From Pseudomonas sp. MM213 (GTDB lineage Bacteria > Pseudomonadota > Gammaproteobacteria > Pseudomonadales > Pseudomonadaceae), in assembly GCF_020423045.1 (NCBI RefSeq), contig NZ_CP081943.1, positions 2,480,001-2,544,000 on the forward strand: a DNA stretch of 64,000 bases. Direction: 5' to 3'. The notes under the pieces were generated by a model. It was not told the origin of the DNA. It worked only from the letters and a program-made list of their open reading frames with translations, and ran no database searches. The number at the start of each line of letters is the position of its first letter. Position 1 is the first letter of the stretch. The translations under genes and the position numbers were made by a program. Shown here piece by piece: positions 16,636-25,913 of this stretch.

Positions 16636-17574
16636 GTGAAAATCCCCCTTTCCATCCTGAGCCTATTTTTTGCACTTACAGGGACGTTCATCACGCCAGC
16701 GGTCAATGCTGCTGAAACCACCGCGGCACCTCGAGATACGAAACAACTCAAGCTGGCTTCCGGCAGCTCTTTGCTGCTGGATATGCAGACCAACAAAGTC
16801 ATCTATGCCAGCAACCCCGATGTGGTTGTCCCTATCGCCTCCGTCAGCAAATTGATGACGGGTCTTGTCGTGGTCGAAGCCAGGCAGAACATGGACGAGT
16901 ACATCAATATCAACATCAGCGATACGCCAGAAATGAAAGGCGTGTTTTCCCGGGTGAAACTCAAAAGCGAATTGCCGCGCAGGGAAATGCTGCTGATCGC
17001 CCTAATGTCCTCGGAAAACCGCGCAGCCGCGAGCCTGGCCCACCACTATCCGGGCGGCTATGTCGCATTCATTGCCGCGATGAACGCCAAGGCCAAGGCG
17101 TTGGGCATGACCAGCACCCACTTCGTCGAACCGACTGGCCTCTCCCCTCGTAACGTCTCTACCGCACGTGACCTGAGCAAATTGCTGATCGCGGCGCACA
17201 AGTACCCGTTATTGACCGAGTTGAGCACCACCAAGGAAAAAACCGTCTCGTTCCGCAAGCCCAATTACAGCTTGGGTTTTCGCAACACCGACCATCTGGT
17301 CGGCAAGCCGAACTGGGACATCAAGTTGACCAAAACCGGTTTCACCAACGAAGCGGGTCACTGCTTGGTGTTGGTGACCAGCATGGGTAATCGTCCGGTG
17401 GCGCTGGTGATTCTCGATGCGTTCGGCAAGTACACGCACTTCGCCGATGCCAGTCGTATTCGCAACTGGGTCGAGACCGGCAAGGGCGCCAATGTTCCGT
17501 CTGAGGCCTTGCAGTACAAATCGGAGAAGAACCTCAAGCACCGTCAGAGTGGTGTGGTTGAGGCTTCGAAGTAG
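16636..17574 (+). CDS. pbpG: D-alanyl-D-alanine endopeptidase, PBP7 type
   Basis: A 312-residue low-molecular-weight penicillin-binding protein that cuts D-Ala-mDAP cross-links in peptidoglycan. It starts with GTG (translated as M). A cleavable signal peptide covers residues 1-25 (cleavage near VNAA). The three active-site motifs are intact: SVSK at 69-72, SSEN near 127, and KTG in [11 protein letters not shown] near 230. There is no C-terminal amphipathic anchor, as expected for PBP7. A composite repeat begins 9 bp after the stop codon. Confidence 0.95.
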   Translation: MKIPLSILSLFFALTGTFITPAVNAAETTAAPRDTKQLKLASGSSLLLDMQTNKVIYASNPDVVVPIASVSKLMTGLVVVEARQNMDEYININISDTPEMKGVFSRVKLKSELPRREMLLIALMSSENRAAASLAHHYPGGYVAFIAAMNAKAKALGMTSTHFVEPTGLSPRNVSTARDLSKLLIAAHKYPLLTELSTTKEKTVSFRKPNYSLGFRNTDHLVGKPNWDIKLTKTGFTNEAGHCLVLVTSMGNRPVALVILDAFGKYTHFADASRIRNWVETGKGANVPSEALQYKSEKNLKHRQSGVVEASK

Positions 17575-17582
17575 TTGGGGAT

Positions 17583-18477
17583 ATATCCGTTTCATCGGTA
17601 ACGGCGGCTGATGGTTTCGCCCTTACGGCGAGTCACTTGGAAAAGCCCCAAGTAACCAAGGGCTCTTGCCCCTTTCGTTCGGTGCCTCGCCTAGGCTCGG
17701 CATGCCCTCGCTCCGGTCCTGCTCCGTGGGCCCGCCGCCATCGGCCATCCATGGCCGGGGGCGGCTAACCCGGCATCCATGCCGGGTTGCCCACTGCGCA
17801 GAACCTGCGCTCGGCCTCTCGAGGGGGCGCTCAGATCAAAAGCGGAAGGCGAGCTAACGCTCGGCCTGATGAGTGGTGGAAATCAAAAGCGTATGCGATT
17901 TCCTGTAGGAGCCGGCTTGCCGGCGAAAAGCGTTTGAACAACGCGTTCATTCAGACAGCCCGCGTTATCGTTGGCGTCCATCGCCAGCAAGCTGACTCCT
18001 ACAATTTTGAATCGTGTGAACCCAATCCCTTGTAGGAGCCGGCTTGCTGGCGATAGCGTCCGTCCAGTCAATAAATGCGTCGACTGACCCACCGCTATCG
18101 CCAGCAAGCCGGCTCCTACAGGGGAATGTGCAAACATCCAAAACTGGTGCGGCCATCACAATGCGGGAGTGTGCACACGACTGAAGAGCCAGGTCGGCTT
18201 TCAGGCCGCCTCGGCGGCTGTGGCGGTAGTCGCCCCCTCGAGAGGCCGAGTTGAGGTTCTGCGCAGTGGGCAACCCGGCATGGATGCCGGGTTAGCCGCC
18301 CCCGGCCATGGATGGCCGATGGCGGCGGGCCCACGGAGCAGGACCGGAGCGAGGGCATGCCGAGCCTTAGCGAGGCACCGAACGAAAGGGGCAAAAGCGC
18401 TTGGTTACTTGGCGCTTCTCCAAGTGACTCGCCGTAAGGGCGAAACCAATAGCCGCCGTTACCGCAATAACGGATAT
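17583..18477. repeat. Composite inverted repeat, copy A (two arms around a REP-rich centre)
   Basis: An 895-bp element. The left arm (about 17583-17880) begins ATATCCGTTTC and runs through TTTCGCCCTTACGGCGAGTC to GGCCTCTCGAGGGGGCG. The right arm (about 18190-18477) is the same sequence inverted, up to that CTCGAG core; beyond the core each arm has its own inner flank. The centre (17904-18121) holds REP sequences. Arms contain strong palindromes such as CCCGGCAT-CC-ATGCCGGG. The short ORFs usually called here are probably spurious. Copies B, C and D are at 24940, 33315 and 57469. Confidence 0.9.
17904..18121. repeat. REP/REPIN cluster inside composite repeat A
   Basis: Four REP units with TGTAGGAGC heads: forward at 17904, inverted near 17980-18003, forward near 18031 and inverted near 18099-18121. 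The last two form a classical REPIN. REPs are mobilised in trans by RAYT transposases, none of which is encoded in this window. Confidence 0.9.
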
Positions 18478-18510
18478 ACCCCCAATCCACCGAACGCCAA
18501 ACCGAAAACC

Positions 18511-18705
18511 TCAATCATTCGGCAACGGCATCTGGTCATCATCCGGAATACCATCCCCCGCACTCGGATCCCTTGGCCTCACCACCGGCCTGACCAACGG
18601 ATCACGCATCGGACTGTCCGGATCCATCACAGGATCAATATCATCCTCCACAGTGGTTGGAACACTGTCCGGACGCTTGTCGTCAAAACTCGAATCAGTA
18701 GACAT
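18511..18705 (-). CDS. Small acidic Asp/Pro-rich protein
   Basis: A 64-residue ORF beginning MSTDSSFDDKRPDSVPTT, with a GAGGTG ribosome binding site seven bases upstream. It is rich in Asp and Pro (DDIDPVMDPDSP) and has no membrane segment or signal peptide, so it is probably cytoplasmic and disordered. It sits 19 bp before the next similar small gene on the same strand, suggesting a two-gene unit. I know no function. Confidence 0.6.
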   Translation of the reverse strand: MSTDSSFDDKRPDSVPTTVEDDIDPVMDPDSPMRDPLVRPVVRPRDPSAGDGIPDDDQMPLPND

Positions 18706-18724
18706 ACGCACCTCACACTGAACG

Positions 18725-18931
18725 TCAGGGTTTCAAATTCGCGAGCGGGTCGTAAGGTTTGGCGGGAGCCTTGCCCGCCTCGCCCGGTTTAACGTCCCTG
18801 GGCGCCCTGGCAGGTCCGATGGGGTCGACCTGAGGGTCGGCAAGGTCCGGTGAATCCGGATCGAAACCCAACTCATTGCCTGAAGAATGCTCGGACGAGT
18901 GCGGGCCGGAGGGTGAAGTGGGATGTGTCAT
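18725..18931 (-). CDS. Small Asp/Pro-rich hypothetical protein
   Basis: A 68-residue ORF starting MTHPTSPSGPHSSEH after an excellent AAGGAGGCG ribosome binding site. Low-complexity, rich in Pro, Asp and Ser (ELGFDPDSPDLADPQVDP), ending in KPYDPLANLKP. It shares the DPDSP motif and composition with the downstream 64-residue protein, hinting at common origin. Function unknown. Confidence 0.65.
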   Translation of the reverse strand: MTHPTSPSGPHSSEHSSGNELGFDPDSPDLADPQVDPIGPARAPRDVKPGEAGKAPAKPYDPLANLKP

Positions 18932-19027
18932 GGGCGCCTCCTTGGAACGGACCCGGAAACAACCGGGCCCTTATCCTTTAGAGGCCAATCGCAAGTGGCA
19001 GTGCCGGGCAGATGACGAACGGGAAGC

Positions 19028-19702
19028 TTACTGCGAAGTCAGCGCCTTCTTCGCACGGGCAGCGGCCTGCTCCTGGCCGGCCTGCGCCAGATCGTTCGCC
19101 GCTTTCAACCAACGCGACTGATCAACGTTGGCCGGAATCTGCTCCGGTTTCTGGATCAGCACCGCCCAACCACCCGCATCCTTGAACGACGACTCAAACG
19201 AGCTGAAGCTCATCAACTCCCGACGATTCATTCCCGAGCGCAGCAGCACAGTCCGCTTCTGACGGTTGTACCCGGCGAGAATGGCGTAACGCGGTTCAGC
19301 CCAGAACGCCGAGCCTTCAGTGAAGCGCACCATCACCGGGTAACCCGCCGCAACCTGGGTCAGCAGCGCAGGCAAATGGCTGTCGAGTGGGTAAACGACC
19401 ATCCCGTACTCGCGGGCGAGGTTCTGCATGTTCTGCTGCAATTGCGCTTCGGCGCCCGGCAGGTGCAAAGGTTTTTCGAGCAACCCCGGGGTAATCACGA
19501 TGCCCTGCTGGGCCAACAGACTGGCCAGCACCTGGGGCCCGCTTTGAAAGCTTTGCCCACGGTAGAACGTCCCGCTGAGTTCCACGCGTTCCGGCAGACG
19601 CTTGACCTCCGGCGCCACACTGCCCGCGCAGCCAGCCAGACCTGCAACACAGCCAACAATCAGGGCTGCCGTTCGAATTCGCGAAAATACCCGCACCATC
19701 AT
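19028..19702 (-). CDS. PA2778-type C39 peptidase homologue, lipoprotein, active-site residues replaced
   Basis: About 224 residues. The start MMVRVFSRIRTAAL is chosen because it gives a proper lipoprotein signal (lipobox LAGC, Cys25). Residues about 40-185 align to the bacteriocin-processing type C39 cysteine peptidase fold. The nucleophile motif, normally QCGPAALA, reads QSGPQVLAS (Ser54), and the catalytic His, normally in H-[YF]-A-V-V-V-G-Y, is Arg138 in PRYAILAGY. Both catalytic residues are lost, so proteolysis is unlikely. A TPR-like helical tail follows (RWLKAANDLAQAG). Function is unknown; an envelope scaffold is an inference. Confidence 0.75.
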   Translation of the reverse strand: MMVRVFSRIRTAALIVGCVAGLAGCAGSVAPEVKRLPERVELSGTFYRGQSFQSGPQVLASLLAQQGIVITPGLLEKPLHLPGAEAQLQQNMQNLAREYGMVVYPLDSHLPALLTQVAAGYPVMVRFTEGSAFWAEPRYAILAGYNRQKRTVLLRSGMNRRELMSFSSFESSFKDAGGWAVLIQKPEQIPANVDQSRWLKAANDLAQAGQEQAAARAKKALTSQ

Positions 19703-19923
19703 CACTCTCTTGTTCAGACGCCAGGTGTCCGTGCTCCCGGCTTGGCCGTTGATCATAGGACGCCGCGCGACAGCGGTATAGCCTTAACCGGCAGTTGATT
19801 GCGTTCGATAGAGCGAACTGATTGGTCGGCACCGACCTTTGGTCAATAGCCTGCAACATGGCAGCGACTAGACTGTCACTTGCAAAGCGTGTGTGCCCGA
19901 AGCAGGGCGAAGAGGAGGCACTG

Positions 19924-20094
19924 ATGAGCCTGACAATGACCATTGTGATGTTGATTTTCAGTTGGCTGGCTGTTGCCGCCGCCATGTTGTGGGGAGTCCT
20001 GCGAATTGCCCGCAGGCACCATCACCACCCCGCCCAGCCGGCTCGGGTGACGAAAACCGACAAACCGGTTGCACGTCACGCCACTGCGCACTGA
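19924..20094 (+). CDS. Small single-span membrane protein with His-rich tail
   Basis: A 56-residue ORF starting MSLTMTIVMLIFSWLAVA, preceded by AGGAGG at good spacing. One transmembrane helix covers about residues 5-26, followed by a basic tail (RIARRHHHHP) that suggests an N-out/C-in topology. It is followed by a bidirectional terminator shared with terC. No characterised family is recognised. Confidence 0.65.
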   Translation: MSLTMTIVMLIFSWLAVAAAMLWGVLRIARRHHHHPAQPARVTKTDKPVARHATAH

Positions 20095-20121
20095 CGGGCA
20101 CTTTTTACTACCCTCGAATAC

Positions 20122-20165
20122 AAACGGCCGCCTGGACTCTTGCGAGTGCAGGCGGCCGTTTTCGT
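20122..20165. terminator. Bidirectional terminator between the small membrane protein and terC
   Basis: AAACGGCCGCCTG and CAGGCGGCCGTTTT form a 12-bp stem with A-tract and T-tract on opposite sides, serving the two convergent genes. Confidence 0.88.
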
Positions 20166-20176
20166 TTCAGCCCAGG

Positions 20177-20926
20177 TTACGCTTCAGCGGCAATGCGCTT
20201 CTGCTTGGCCCGTCGCGACATCATGTTCAAGCCTTCAATCGTTGCCGAGAACGCCATGGCTGCGTAGACGTAGCCTTTCGGTACGTGGGCACCGAAGCCT
20301 TCGGCGATCAGCGTCATGCCGATCATGATCAGGAAGCCCAGCGCCAGCATCACCACCGTCGGGTTGTCGTTGATGAACTTGGCCAATGGGTCAGCCGCCA
20401 ACAACATCACCAGCACCGACACCACCACCGCGATGATCATGATCGGCAAATGCTCGGTCATGCCGACAGCGGTAATGATGCTGTCGATGGAGAACACCAT
20501 GTCCAGCATCAGGATCTGACCGATCGCGGCGGCAAAGCCCAGGGTCACGGTCGAGGTCGCCGACTTCGGATCTTCCGGCGCCGGGTCCATGCTGTGATGG
20601 ATCTCGGTGGTCGCCTTCCACAACAGGAACAGGCCGCCGGCGATCAGGATCATGTCCTTCCAGGAGAACGCGTGGCCGAGGATCTCGATCACCGGCTCAG
20701 TCAACTGGACGATGAACGCGATGGTGCTCAGCAGCGCCAGTCGCAGGATCAGCGCCATGCCGATACCGATGCGCCGCGCCTTCTGCCGATGCTGCTCCGG
20801 CAGTTTGTTGGTCAGGATCGAGATGAAGATCAGGTTATCGATGCCAAGCACGATTTCCATCACCACCAGCGTGGCCAGGGCGACCCAGGCGGTGGGGCTT
20901 GCAGCAAGTTCTAAAAGGTATTCCAT
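20177..20926 (-). CDS. TerC family integral membrane protein
   Basis: A 249-residue polytopic protein with about seven membrane helices. The TerC signatures [15 protein letters not shown] near the N-terminus and [15 protein letters not shown] in the middle carry the conserved acidic residues inside helices, likely metal-coordinating. TerC proteins are linked to manganese export and metal handling, including metallation of exported enzymes. Metal specificity here is inference from the family. The gene lies 29 bp downstream of a small lipoprotein gene on the same strand. Confidence 0.88.
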   Translation of the reverse strand: MEYLLELAASPTAWVALATLVVMEIVLGIDNLIFISILTNKLPEQHRQKARRIGIGMALILRLALLSTIAFIVQLTEPVIEILGHAFSWKDMILIAGGLFLLWKATTEIHHSMDPAPEDPKSATSTVTLGFAAAIGQILMLDMVFSIDSIITAVGMTEHLPIMIIAVVVSVLVMLLAADPLAKFINDNPTVVMLALGFLIMIGMTLIAEGFGAHVPKGYVYAAMAFSATIEGLNMMSRRAKQKRIAAEA

Positions 20927-20955
20927 GGGTCAGTCCTGACTCGTTTTAAGACGGT

Positions 20956-21198
20956 TTAGATTTCCTGGGACGACGATTCGGTTTTCTCTTTGTCGTCGCC
21001 CGATGATTCTTTCTTGCTGATCAACCCGCTGGTGGCATCGCTGAGCGCTTGCTCGGCGGCTTTGTGGGTGTCGTCAATCGCTTGCTTGGCGGATTCGGCA
21101 GCCTTGCCCATCAGTTGCTGAGCGCTTTTTTCGGCCTGGTCACAACCGGCCAGCACCAGTAAAGACGCAATCAACAGTGCCGTGGTTTTAAGCTTCAT
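20956..21198 (-). CDS. Small helical lipoprotein
   Basis: An 80-residue protein with lipobox VLAGC (Cys19) and a mature part that is almost all amphipathic helix, rich in Ala, Lys, Gln and Ser (SAQQLMGKAAESAKQAID). The tail is charged and Ser/Glu-rich. The pattern resembles small stress-type or Lpp-like envelope proteins. Function unknown. It is probably co-transcribed with terC, which starts 29 bp downstream. Confidence 0.75.
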   Translation of the reverse strand: MKLKTTALLIASLLVLAGCDQAEKSAQQLMGKAAESAKQAIDDTHKAAEQALSDATSGLISKKESSGDDKEKTESSSQEI

Positions 21199-21333
21199 GA
21201 TGCTTTCCTCGATAGAACAAAACGGGCCGAAACGATGGCCCGTTGATAGCGAGGCATTCTAGGGAGGCAAACACTTCAGGAAAATTCGTATTTTTAGCGG
21301 TTATACTTCGGTTTTCACGAACTGTAGGTCGCC

Positions 21334-22233
21334 ATGCTCAACTATCGACAACTGCATTACTTCTGGGTCGTGGCCAAGACCGGCAGCATCGTGCGCGCCT
21401 GCGAACAGCTGAACCTGACGCCGCAGACCATCAGCGGGCAGATTTCCCTGCTCGAACAAACCTACGGTATCGAGTTGTTTCGTCGGGTCGGCCGACAGCT
21501 GGAACTCACCGAAGCCGGACGCCAGACCCTGCCCTACGCCGAGCAGATGTTTCAGCTCGGCGGTGAATTGGAGCTGATGCTGCGGGCGCAACCCAATGAG
21601 CAACAGATTCTGTTTCGGGTTGGCGTGGCTGACGTGGTGCCCAAATCCATCGTCTACCGCCTGATCGCGCCGACCATGGAGCTGAGCGAACCGCTGCGCA
21701 TTACCTGCCGCGAAGACAAACTTGAACGCCTGCTCGCCGACCTGGCGATTCAACGCCTGGACCTGGTGATTTCCGACAGCCCGATGCCATCGCACCTGGA
21801 CATCAAGGGCTACAGCCAGAAACTCGGGGAATGCGGGATCAGCTTCTTCGCCACCGCCGAACTGGCGGCGCAGTACGGCCAGGATTTCCCGCGCAGCCTG
21901 CACGGCGCACCGCTGCTGATTCCGGGGCCGGAAACCGTGGTGCGCAGTCGTTTGCAACGCTGGTTTGCCGAGCAGCAGATTCAGCCGCGCATCGTCGGTG
22001 AGTTCGACGACAGCGCGTTGATGCAGGCCTTCGGCCAATCCGGCAGCGGAATTTTCATCGGCCCGAGCGTGATTGCCGATGAAGTGAAGCGTCAGTGCGG
22101 CGTGGAATTGATTGGCCAGACCGACGCCGTGACCGAGTCGTTCTACGCCATTTCGGTGGAGCGCAAGGTCAAGCACCCCGGCATCGTTGCGATTACCGAA
22201 GGTGCCCGACGCGAGTTGTTCACCGCGATGTGA
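21334..22233 (+). CDS. nhaR: NhaR-type LysR transcriptional regulator
   Basis: A 299-residue LysR regulator. The N-terminal helix-turn-helix reads LHYFWVVAKTGSIVRACEQL and LTPQTISGQISLLE, which is the NhaR version of the family (the WVVAKTGS and TPQTIS residues). The remaining 210 residues form the periplasmic-binding-protein-like effector domain. NhaR activates the nhaA sodium/proton antiporter in E. coli and senses sodium. No nhaA is adjacent here; the gene converges on an MFS exporter with a 3-bp gap. Confidence 0.85.
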   Translation: MLNYRQLHYFWVVAKTGSIVRACEQLNLTPQTISGQISLLEQTYGIELFRRVGRQLELTEAGRQTLPYAEQMFQLGGELELMLRAQPNEQQILFRVGVADVVPKSIVYRLIAPTMELSEPLRITCREDKLERLLADLAIQRLDLVISDSPMPSHLDIKGYSQKLGECGISFFATAELAAQYGQDFPRSLHGAPLLIPGPETVVRSRLQRWFAEQQIQPRIVGEFDDSALMQAFGQSGSGIFIGPSVIADEVKRQCGVELIGQTDAVTESFYAISVERKVKHPGIVAITEGARRELFTAM

Positions 22234-22236
22234 CGG

Positions 22237-23391
22237 TCAGGCGCAGACTTCGCGGGGCTTGAAGGTCATCAGCGCCATGGCCAACAGGATCGAGATCAGA
22301 ATAAAACCGGCCGCCGCAAAGCCCAGCCCACCCAGGCCAACGCTGTCGATCACCCGGCCACCGACCATCGCGCCCAGACCGATACCGAGGTTGGCGCCGG
22401 CAATGTTCAGCGACGCGGCAAACGCCGGTGCTTCAGGCGCGGCTTTCATCAAACGCACATGGCTGACCAGGAACAACGCCGCTTGTGTCACGCCCCAAAT
22501 GCCCATTGCCGCCGCCAGACCCAGCGGCGAATGGATGTTCGGCACCAGCGTCACCATGCCGGCGATCATGAACGCGCAGAACGTCACGGAAGCGATCAGC
22601 GGATGACGATCCACCGCGCGACCGCCCAGCGAGTTGCCGATCAGGCCCACCGCGCCGAAGCCCATCAGGCACCAACCCACCACGGTGCCGTTGAAACCGG
22701 CCAACCGCTCAAGAATGTCCGCCAGATAGGTGTAAGCGGTGAACATGCCGCTGAACACCAGGATCGACAGCAACACGTGCCCGATCATCAACGGGCTGCG
22801 CAGGATCTTGAACTGCGAACGGAAGCTCACCTGATGCTGGTGCAGACTGGTTTTCGGCAGGTAGATAAACAGCAGCAACGCCTTGGCAAACGCGATCACC
22901 GCCAGAATGCCGAAGGCGCTGCGCCAGCCGAACGCATCGGAAATCAACGTACCCACCGGAATACCGAACACCGTTGCGCAAACGATGCCGAAACCGATCT
23001 TGGCAATGGCGCGTCCGGCGTAATCCGGCCCGACGATGTCCACCGCCGTCTCACTGGCCAGGGCCCAGAACACCGGCAGCCCGAGCGCGGGGATCAACCG
23101 CGCAACGGCCATTACCCAGATGTTCGGCGCAAACGCCGCGAGGGTGTTGGCCAGACCGAACATGATCAACACCGAGATGAACAGCTTGCGCCGTTCGAAC
23201 CGGGCGAAGTACGCGGTCAGGAACGGCCCGAACGCGGCGACAGTGAAGGCGAACAACGTCACCAGCAAACCGGCCTGGGGGATGGTCACTTCAAGATCCC
23301 GGGCGATTGCCGGCAACAGGCCGACGATGATGAATTCCGTGGTCAGCACCGTGAAACCGGCGGCGGACAACAGAAGGATGGGCAACAGCAT
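22237..23391 (-). CDS. MFS transporter, DHA1 drug/sugar exporter type
   Basis: A 384-residue twelve-helix transporter starting MLLPILLLSAAGFTVLTTEF. The start is set by GGAG seven bases upstream; a longer ORF exists without support. The family A-loop motif appears as YFARFERRKLFISVL between helices 2 and 3. It resembles AraJ/YdhP-like exporters of the DHA1 group, for which TEFIIVGLLPAIA is typical. Substrate unknown. It is divergent from sstT. Confidence 0.85.
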   Translation of the reverse strand: MLLPILLLSAAGFTVLTTEFIIVGLLPAIARDLEVTIPQAGLLVTLFAFTVAAFGPFLTAYFARFERRKLFISVLIMFGLANTLAAFAPNIWVMAVARLIPALGLPVFWALASETAVDIVGPDYAGRAIAKIGFGIVCATVFGIPVGTLISDAFGWRSAFGILAVIAFAKALLLFIYLPKTSLHQHQVSFRSQFKILRSPLMIGHVLLSILVFSGMFTAYTYLADILERLAGFNGTVVGWCLMGFGAVGLIGNSLGGRAVDRHPLIASVTFCAFMIAGMVTLVPNIHSPLGLAAAMGIWGVTQAALFLVSHVRLMKAAPEAPAFAASLNIAGANLGIGLGAMVGGRVIDSVGLGGLGFAAAGFILISILLAMALMTFKPREVCA

Positions 23392-23670
23392 GCAGAACTC
23401 CAGAAAACGACAACACCAGCGATAGCCCGAAGGCTCACTGGCAGACATGAAAATGAGGATGCGCAATCTTAACAGAGTGTTTCCAAAGGCGGTTGCACGA
23501 ACCTGCACATCGCGTTTAGCAGGCGGGTGGCAGATCGTCACAGGTCTGAGGGATGCGGACGACGCTGTGATAAAGTCCGCGCCCTGCGATTCGTACACCC
23601 TGTTCATCCGCCCTTTAATGGCCGCGATGTCGCGACACCCCGCACCTAATAAAATCAGAGATGCCGTTTT

Positions 23671-24903
23671 ATGACTGCTTCATCCCCTTCGCTATTGCAA
23701 CGCTTGAAACGCTTGAGCCTGGTTACGCAAATCATCATCGGCCTGCTCGCCGGGATTGCCCTGGCGCTGGTTGCGCCGGACGTGGCGAAGTCCACCGCGT
23801 TCATTGGCAAAGTGTTCGTCTCGGCGCTGAAAGCCGTCGCGCCGATTCTGGTGTTCGTGCTGGTCATGGCGTCGATCGCCAACCACAAGCACGGCCAGGA
23901 AACCCACATTCGCCCAATTCTGTTTCTGTACTTGCTGGGCACGTTTGCGGCGGCCGTGGTCGCGGTCGTGGCCAGCATGATGTTCCCGTCGAGCCTGGTG
24001 CTGTCCACCCACGACGTCGCGGTGACGGCGCCGGGCGGTATCGGCGAAGTGCTACAAAGTCTGCTGCTGAGCGTGGTGGATAACCCGGTCAGCGCGCTGA
24101 TGAATGCCAATTTCATCGGCATTCTGGCGTGGGCCATCGGCATGGGCGTCGCCATTCGCCATGCCGGTGACACCACGCGTGAAGTGCTCGGCGACTTGTC
24201 CAACGGCGTGACCCTGATCGTGCGCCTGGTGATCCGTTTTGCGCCGCTGGGGATTTTCGGCCTGGTGGCGTCGACCCTCGCCACTTCCGGTTTCGGTGCC
24301 TTGATCGGCTACGCGCATCTGCTGGCGGTGTTGCTGGGTTGCATGCTGTTTGTGGCGCTGGTGATGAACCCGGTGATCGTGTTCTGGAAGCTGCGTCGCA
24401 ACCCGTATCCGCTGGTGATCATGTGCTTGCGTGAAAGTGGCATCACGGCGTTTTTCACCCGCAGTTCGGCGGCGAATATTCCGGTCAATCTGGAGTTGAG
24501 CAAGCGCCTGGGTCTGCATGAGGACACTTATTCGGTTTCGATTCCGCTGGGTGCGACGATCAACATGGCGGGGGCTGCGATCACCATTACCGTGCTGACT
24601 CTGGCGGCTGTGCATACGCTGGGTATTGCCGTGGACATTCCGACGGCCATCTTGCTGAGTGTCGTCGCGGCGATTTGTGCCTGTGGCGCTTCGGGTGTGG
24701 CGGGCGGTTCGTTGTTGTTGATTCCACTGGCGTGCAGTCTGTTCGGCATTCCGAGCGAGATCGCGATGCAGGTGGTGGCGGTTGGTTTCATTATTGGTGT
24801 GTTGCAGGATTCGGCGGAGACTGCGCTGAATTCTTCGACTGATGTGTTGTTTACGGCGGCGGCTTGTTTGGGTGAGGACGAGAAGGCTCAGCGTTTGGCG
24901 TGA
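23671..24903 (+). CDS. sstT: Serine/threonine:Na+ symporter SstT
   Basis: A 410-residue transporter of the dicarboxylate/amino acid:cation symporter family that takes up serine and threonine with sodium. Family motifs are present: [13 protein letters not shown] (re-entrant hairpin 1 serine-rich motif), [11 protein letters not shown] (unwound helix 7) and [20 protein letters not shown] (helix 8). The N-terminus [20 protein letters not shown] matches SstT rather than GltP. A composite repeat begins about 37 bp after the stop codon. Confidence 0.93.
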   Translation: MTASSPSLLQRLKRLSLVTQIIIGLLAGIALALVAPDVAKSTAFIGKVFVSALKAVAPILVFVLVMASIANHKHGQETHIRPILFLYLLGTFAAAVVAVVASMMFPSSLVLSTHDVAVTAPGGIGEVLQSLLLSVVDNPVSALMNANFIGILAWAIGMGVAIRHAGDTTREVLGDLSNGVTLIVRLVIRFAPLGIFGLVASTLATSGFGALIGYAHLLAVLLGCMLFVALVMNPVIVFWKLRRNPYPLVIMCLRESGITAFFTRSSAANIPVNLELSKRLGLHEDTYSVSIPLGATINMAGAAITITVLTLAAVHTLGIAVDIPTAILLSVVAAICACGASGVAGGSLLLIPLACSLFGIPSEIAMQVVAVGFIIGVLQDSAETALNSSTDVLFTAAACLGEDEKAQRLA

Positions 24904-24939
24904 CGCGTGGTTTGGTGGTTTGGTGGTTTGGTTTGGGGC

Positions 24940-25815
24940 ATATCCGTTTCTTCGGTAACGGCCTCTATTGGTTTCGCCCTTACGGCGAGTCACTTGGAAA
25001 AGCCCCAAGTAACCAAGGGCTCTTGCCCCTTTCGTTCGGTGCCTCGCCTAGGCTCGGCATGCCCTCGCTCCGGTCCTGCTCCGTGGGCCCGCCGCCATCG
25101 GCCATCCATGGCCGGGGGCGGCTAACCCGGCATCCATGCCGGGTTGCCCACTACGCAGAACCTCCACTCGGCCTCTCGAGGGGGCGCTCAGATCAAAAGC
25201 GGAAGGCGAGCTAACGCTCGGCCTGATGAGTGGTGGAAATCAAAAGCAAACGCGATTCCCTGTAGGAGCGAGGCTTGCCCGCGAAAAACGACCGGACAAC
25301 GCGTTCATTCAGACAGCCCGCGTTATCGTTGACGTCCATCGCCAGCAAGCTGGCTCCTACAATTTTGAATCGTGTGAACCCAATCCCGTGTAGGAGCCGG
25401 CTTGCTGGCGATAGCGGTGGGTCAGTCAACGCATTTATTGAATGAACGGACGCCATCGCCAGCAAGCCGGCTCCTAAAGGGGATCGGTGTACATATCCGG
25501 AATGAGGGAACACGCGCACCAAAGAGCCAGGTCGGCTTTCAGGCCGCCTCGGCGGCTGTGGCGGTAGTCGCCCCCTCGAGAGGCCGAGCGCAGGTTCTGC
25601 GCAGTGGGCAACCCGGCATGGATGCCGGGTTAGCCGCCCCCGGCCATGGATGGCCGATGGCGGCGGGCCCACGGAGCAGGACCGGAGCGAGGGCATGCCG
25701 AGCTTTAGCGAGGCACCGAACGAAAGGGGCAAGAGCCCTTGGTTACTTGGGGCTTTTCCAAGTGACTCGCCGTAAGGGCGAAACCAATAGCCGCCGCAAC
25801 CGAAAAAACGGATAT
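24940..25815. repeat. Composite inverted repeat, copy B
   Basis: An 876-bp element with the same layout as copy A: left arm about 24940-25235, REP-rich centre, right arm inverted and ending at 25815 in GGATAT. Both arms here carry the AGCCC/GGGCT version of the outer hairpin. It starts shortly after the sstT stop and ends before the terminator of the DUF1993 gene, so it fills a convergent interval. Confidence 0.9.
25261..25478. repeat. REP/REPIN cluster inside composite repeat B
   Basis: A forward REP of the TGTAGGAGCGAGGCTTGCCCGCGAA type at 25261, an inverted unit near 25337-25361, and a REPIN (forward at 25390, inverted ending near 25475) of the TGTAGGAGCCGGCTTGCTGGCGA type. Two REP subtypes are thus mixed. 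Confidence 0.9.
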
Positions 25816-25860
25816 ACACCCGGTCAACAAACCGAGCAGACCCACTCCCACAAGAACAAC

Positions 25861-25901
25861 AAAAAAGCCCGCCAAGGCGCAAACCTTGGCGGGCTTTTTT
25901 G
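25861..25901. terminator. Terminator of the DUF1993 gene (bidirectional)
   Basis: AAAAAAGCCCGCCAAGG and CCTTGGCGGGCTTTTTT form a long perfect stem with a short loop, 13 bp from the DUF1993 stop. Confidence 0.92.
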
Positions 25902-25913
25902 TACCCGGGCGGT

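Noticed and set aside
17583..18477. Alternating repeats as a CRISPR array
   Set aside because: The repeats are inverted, of unequal length and REP-like; there are no regular spacers and no cas genes.
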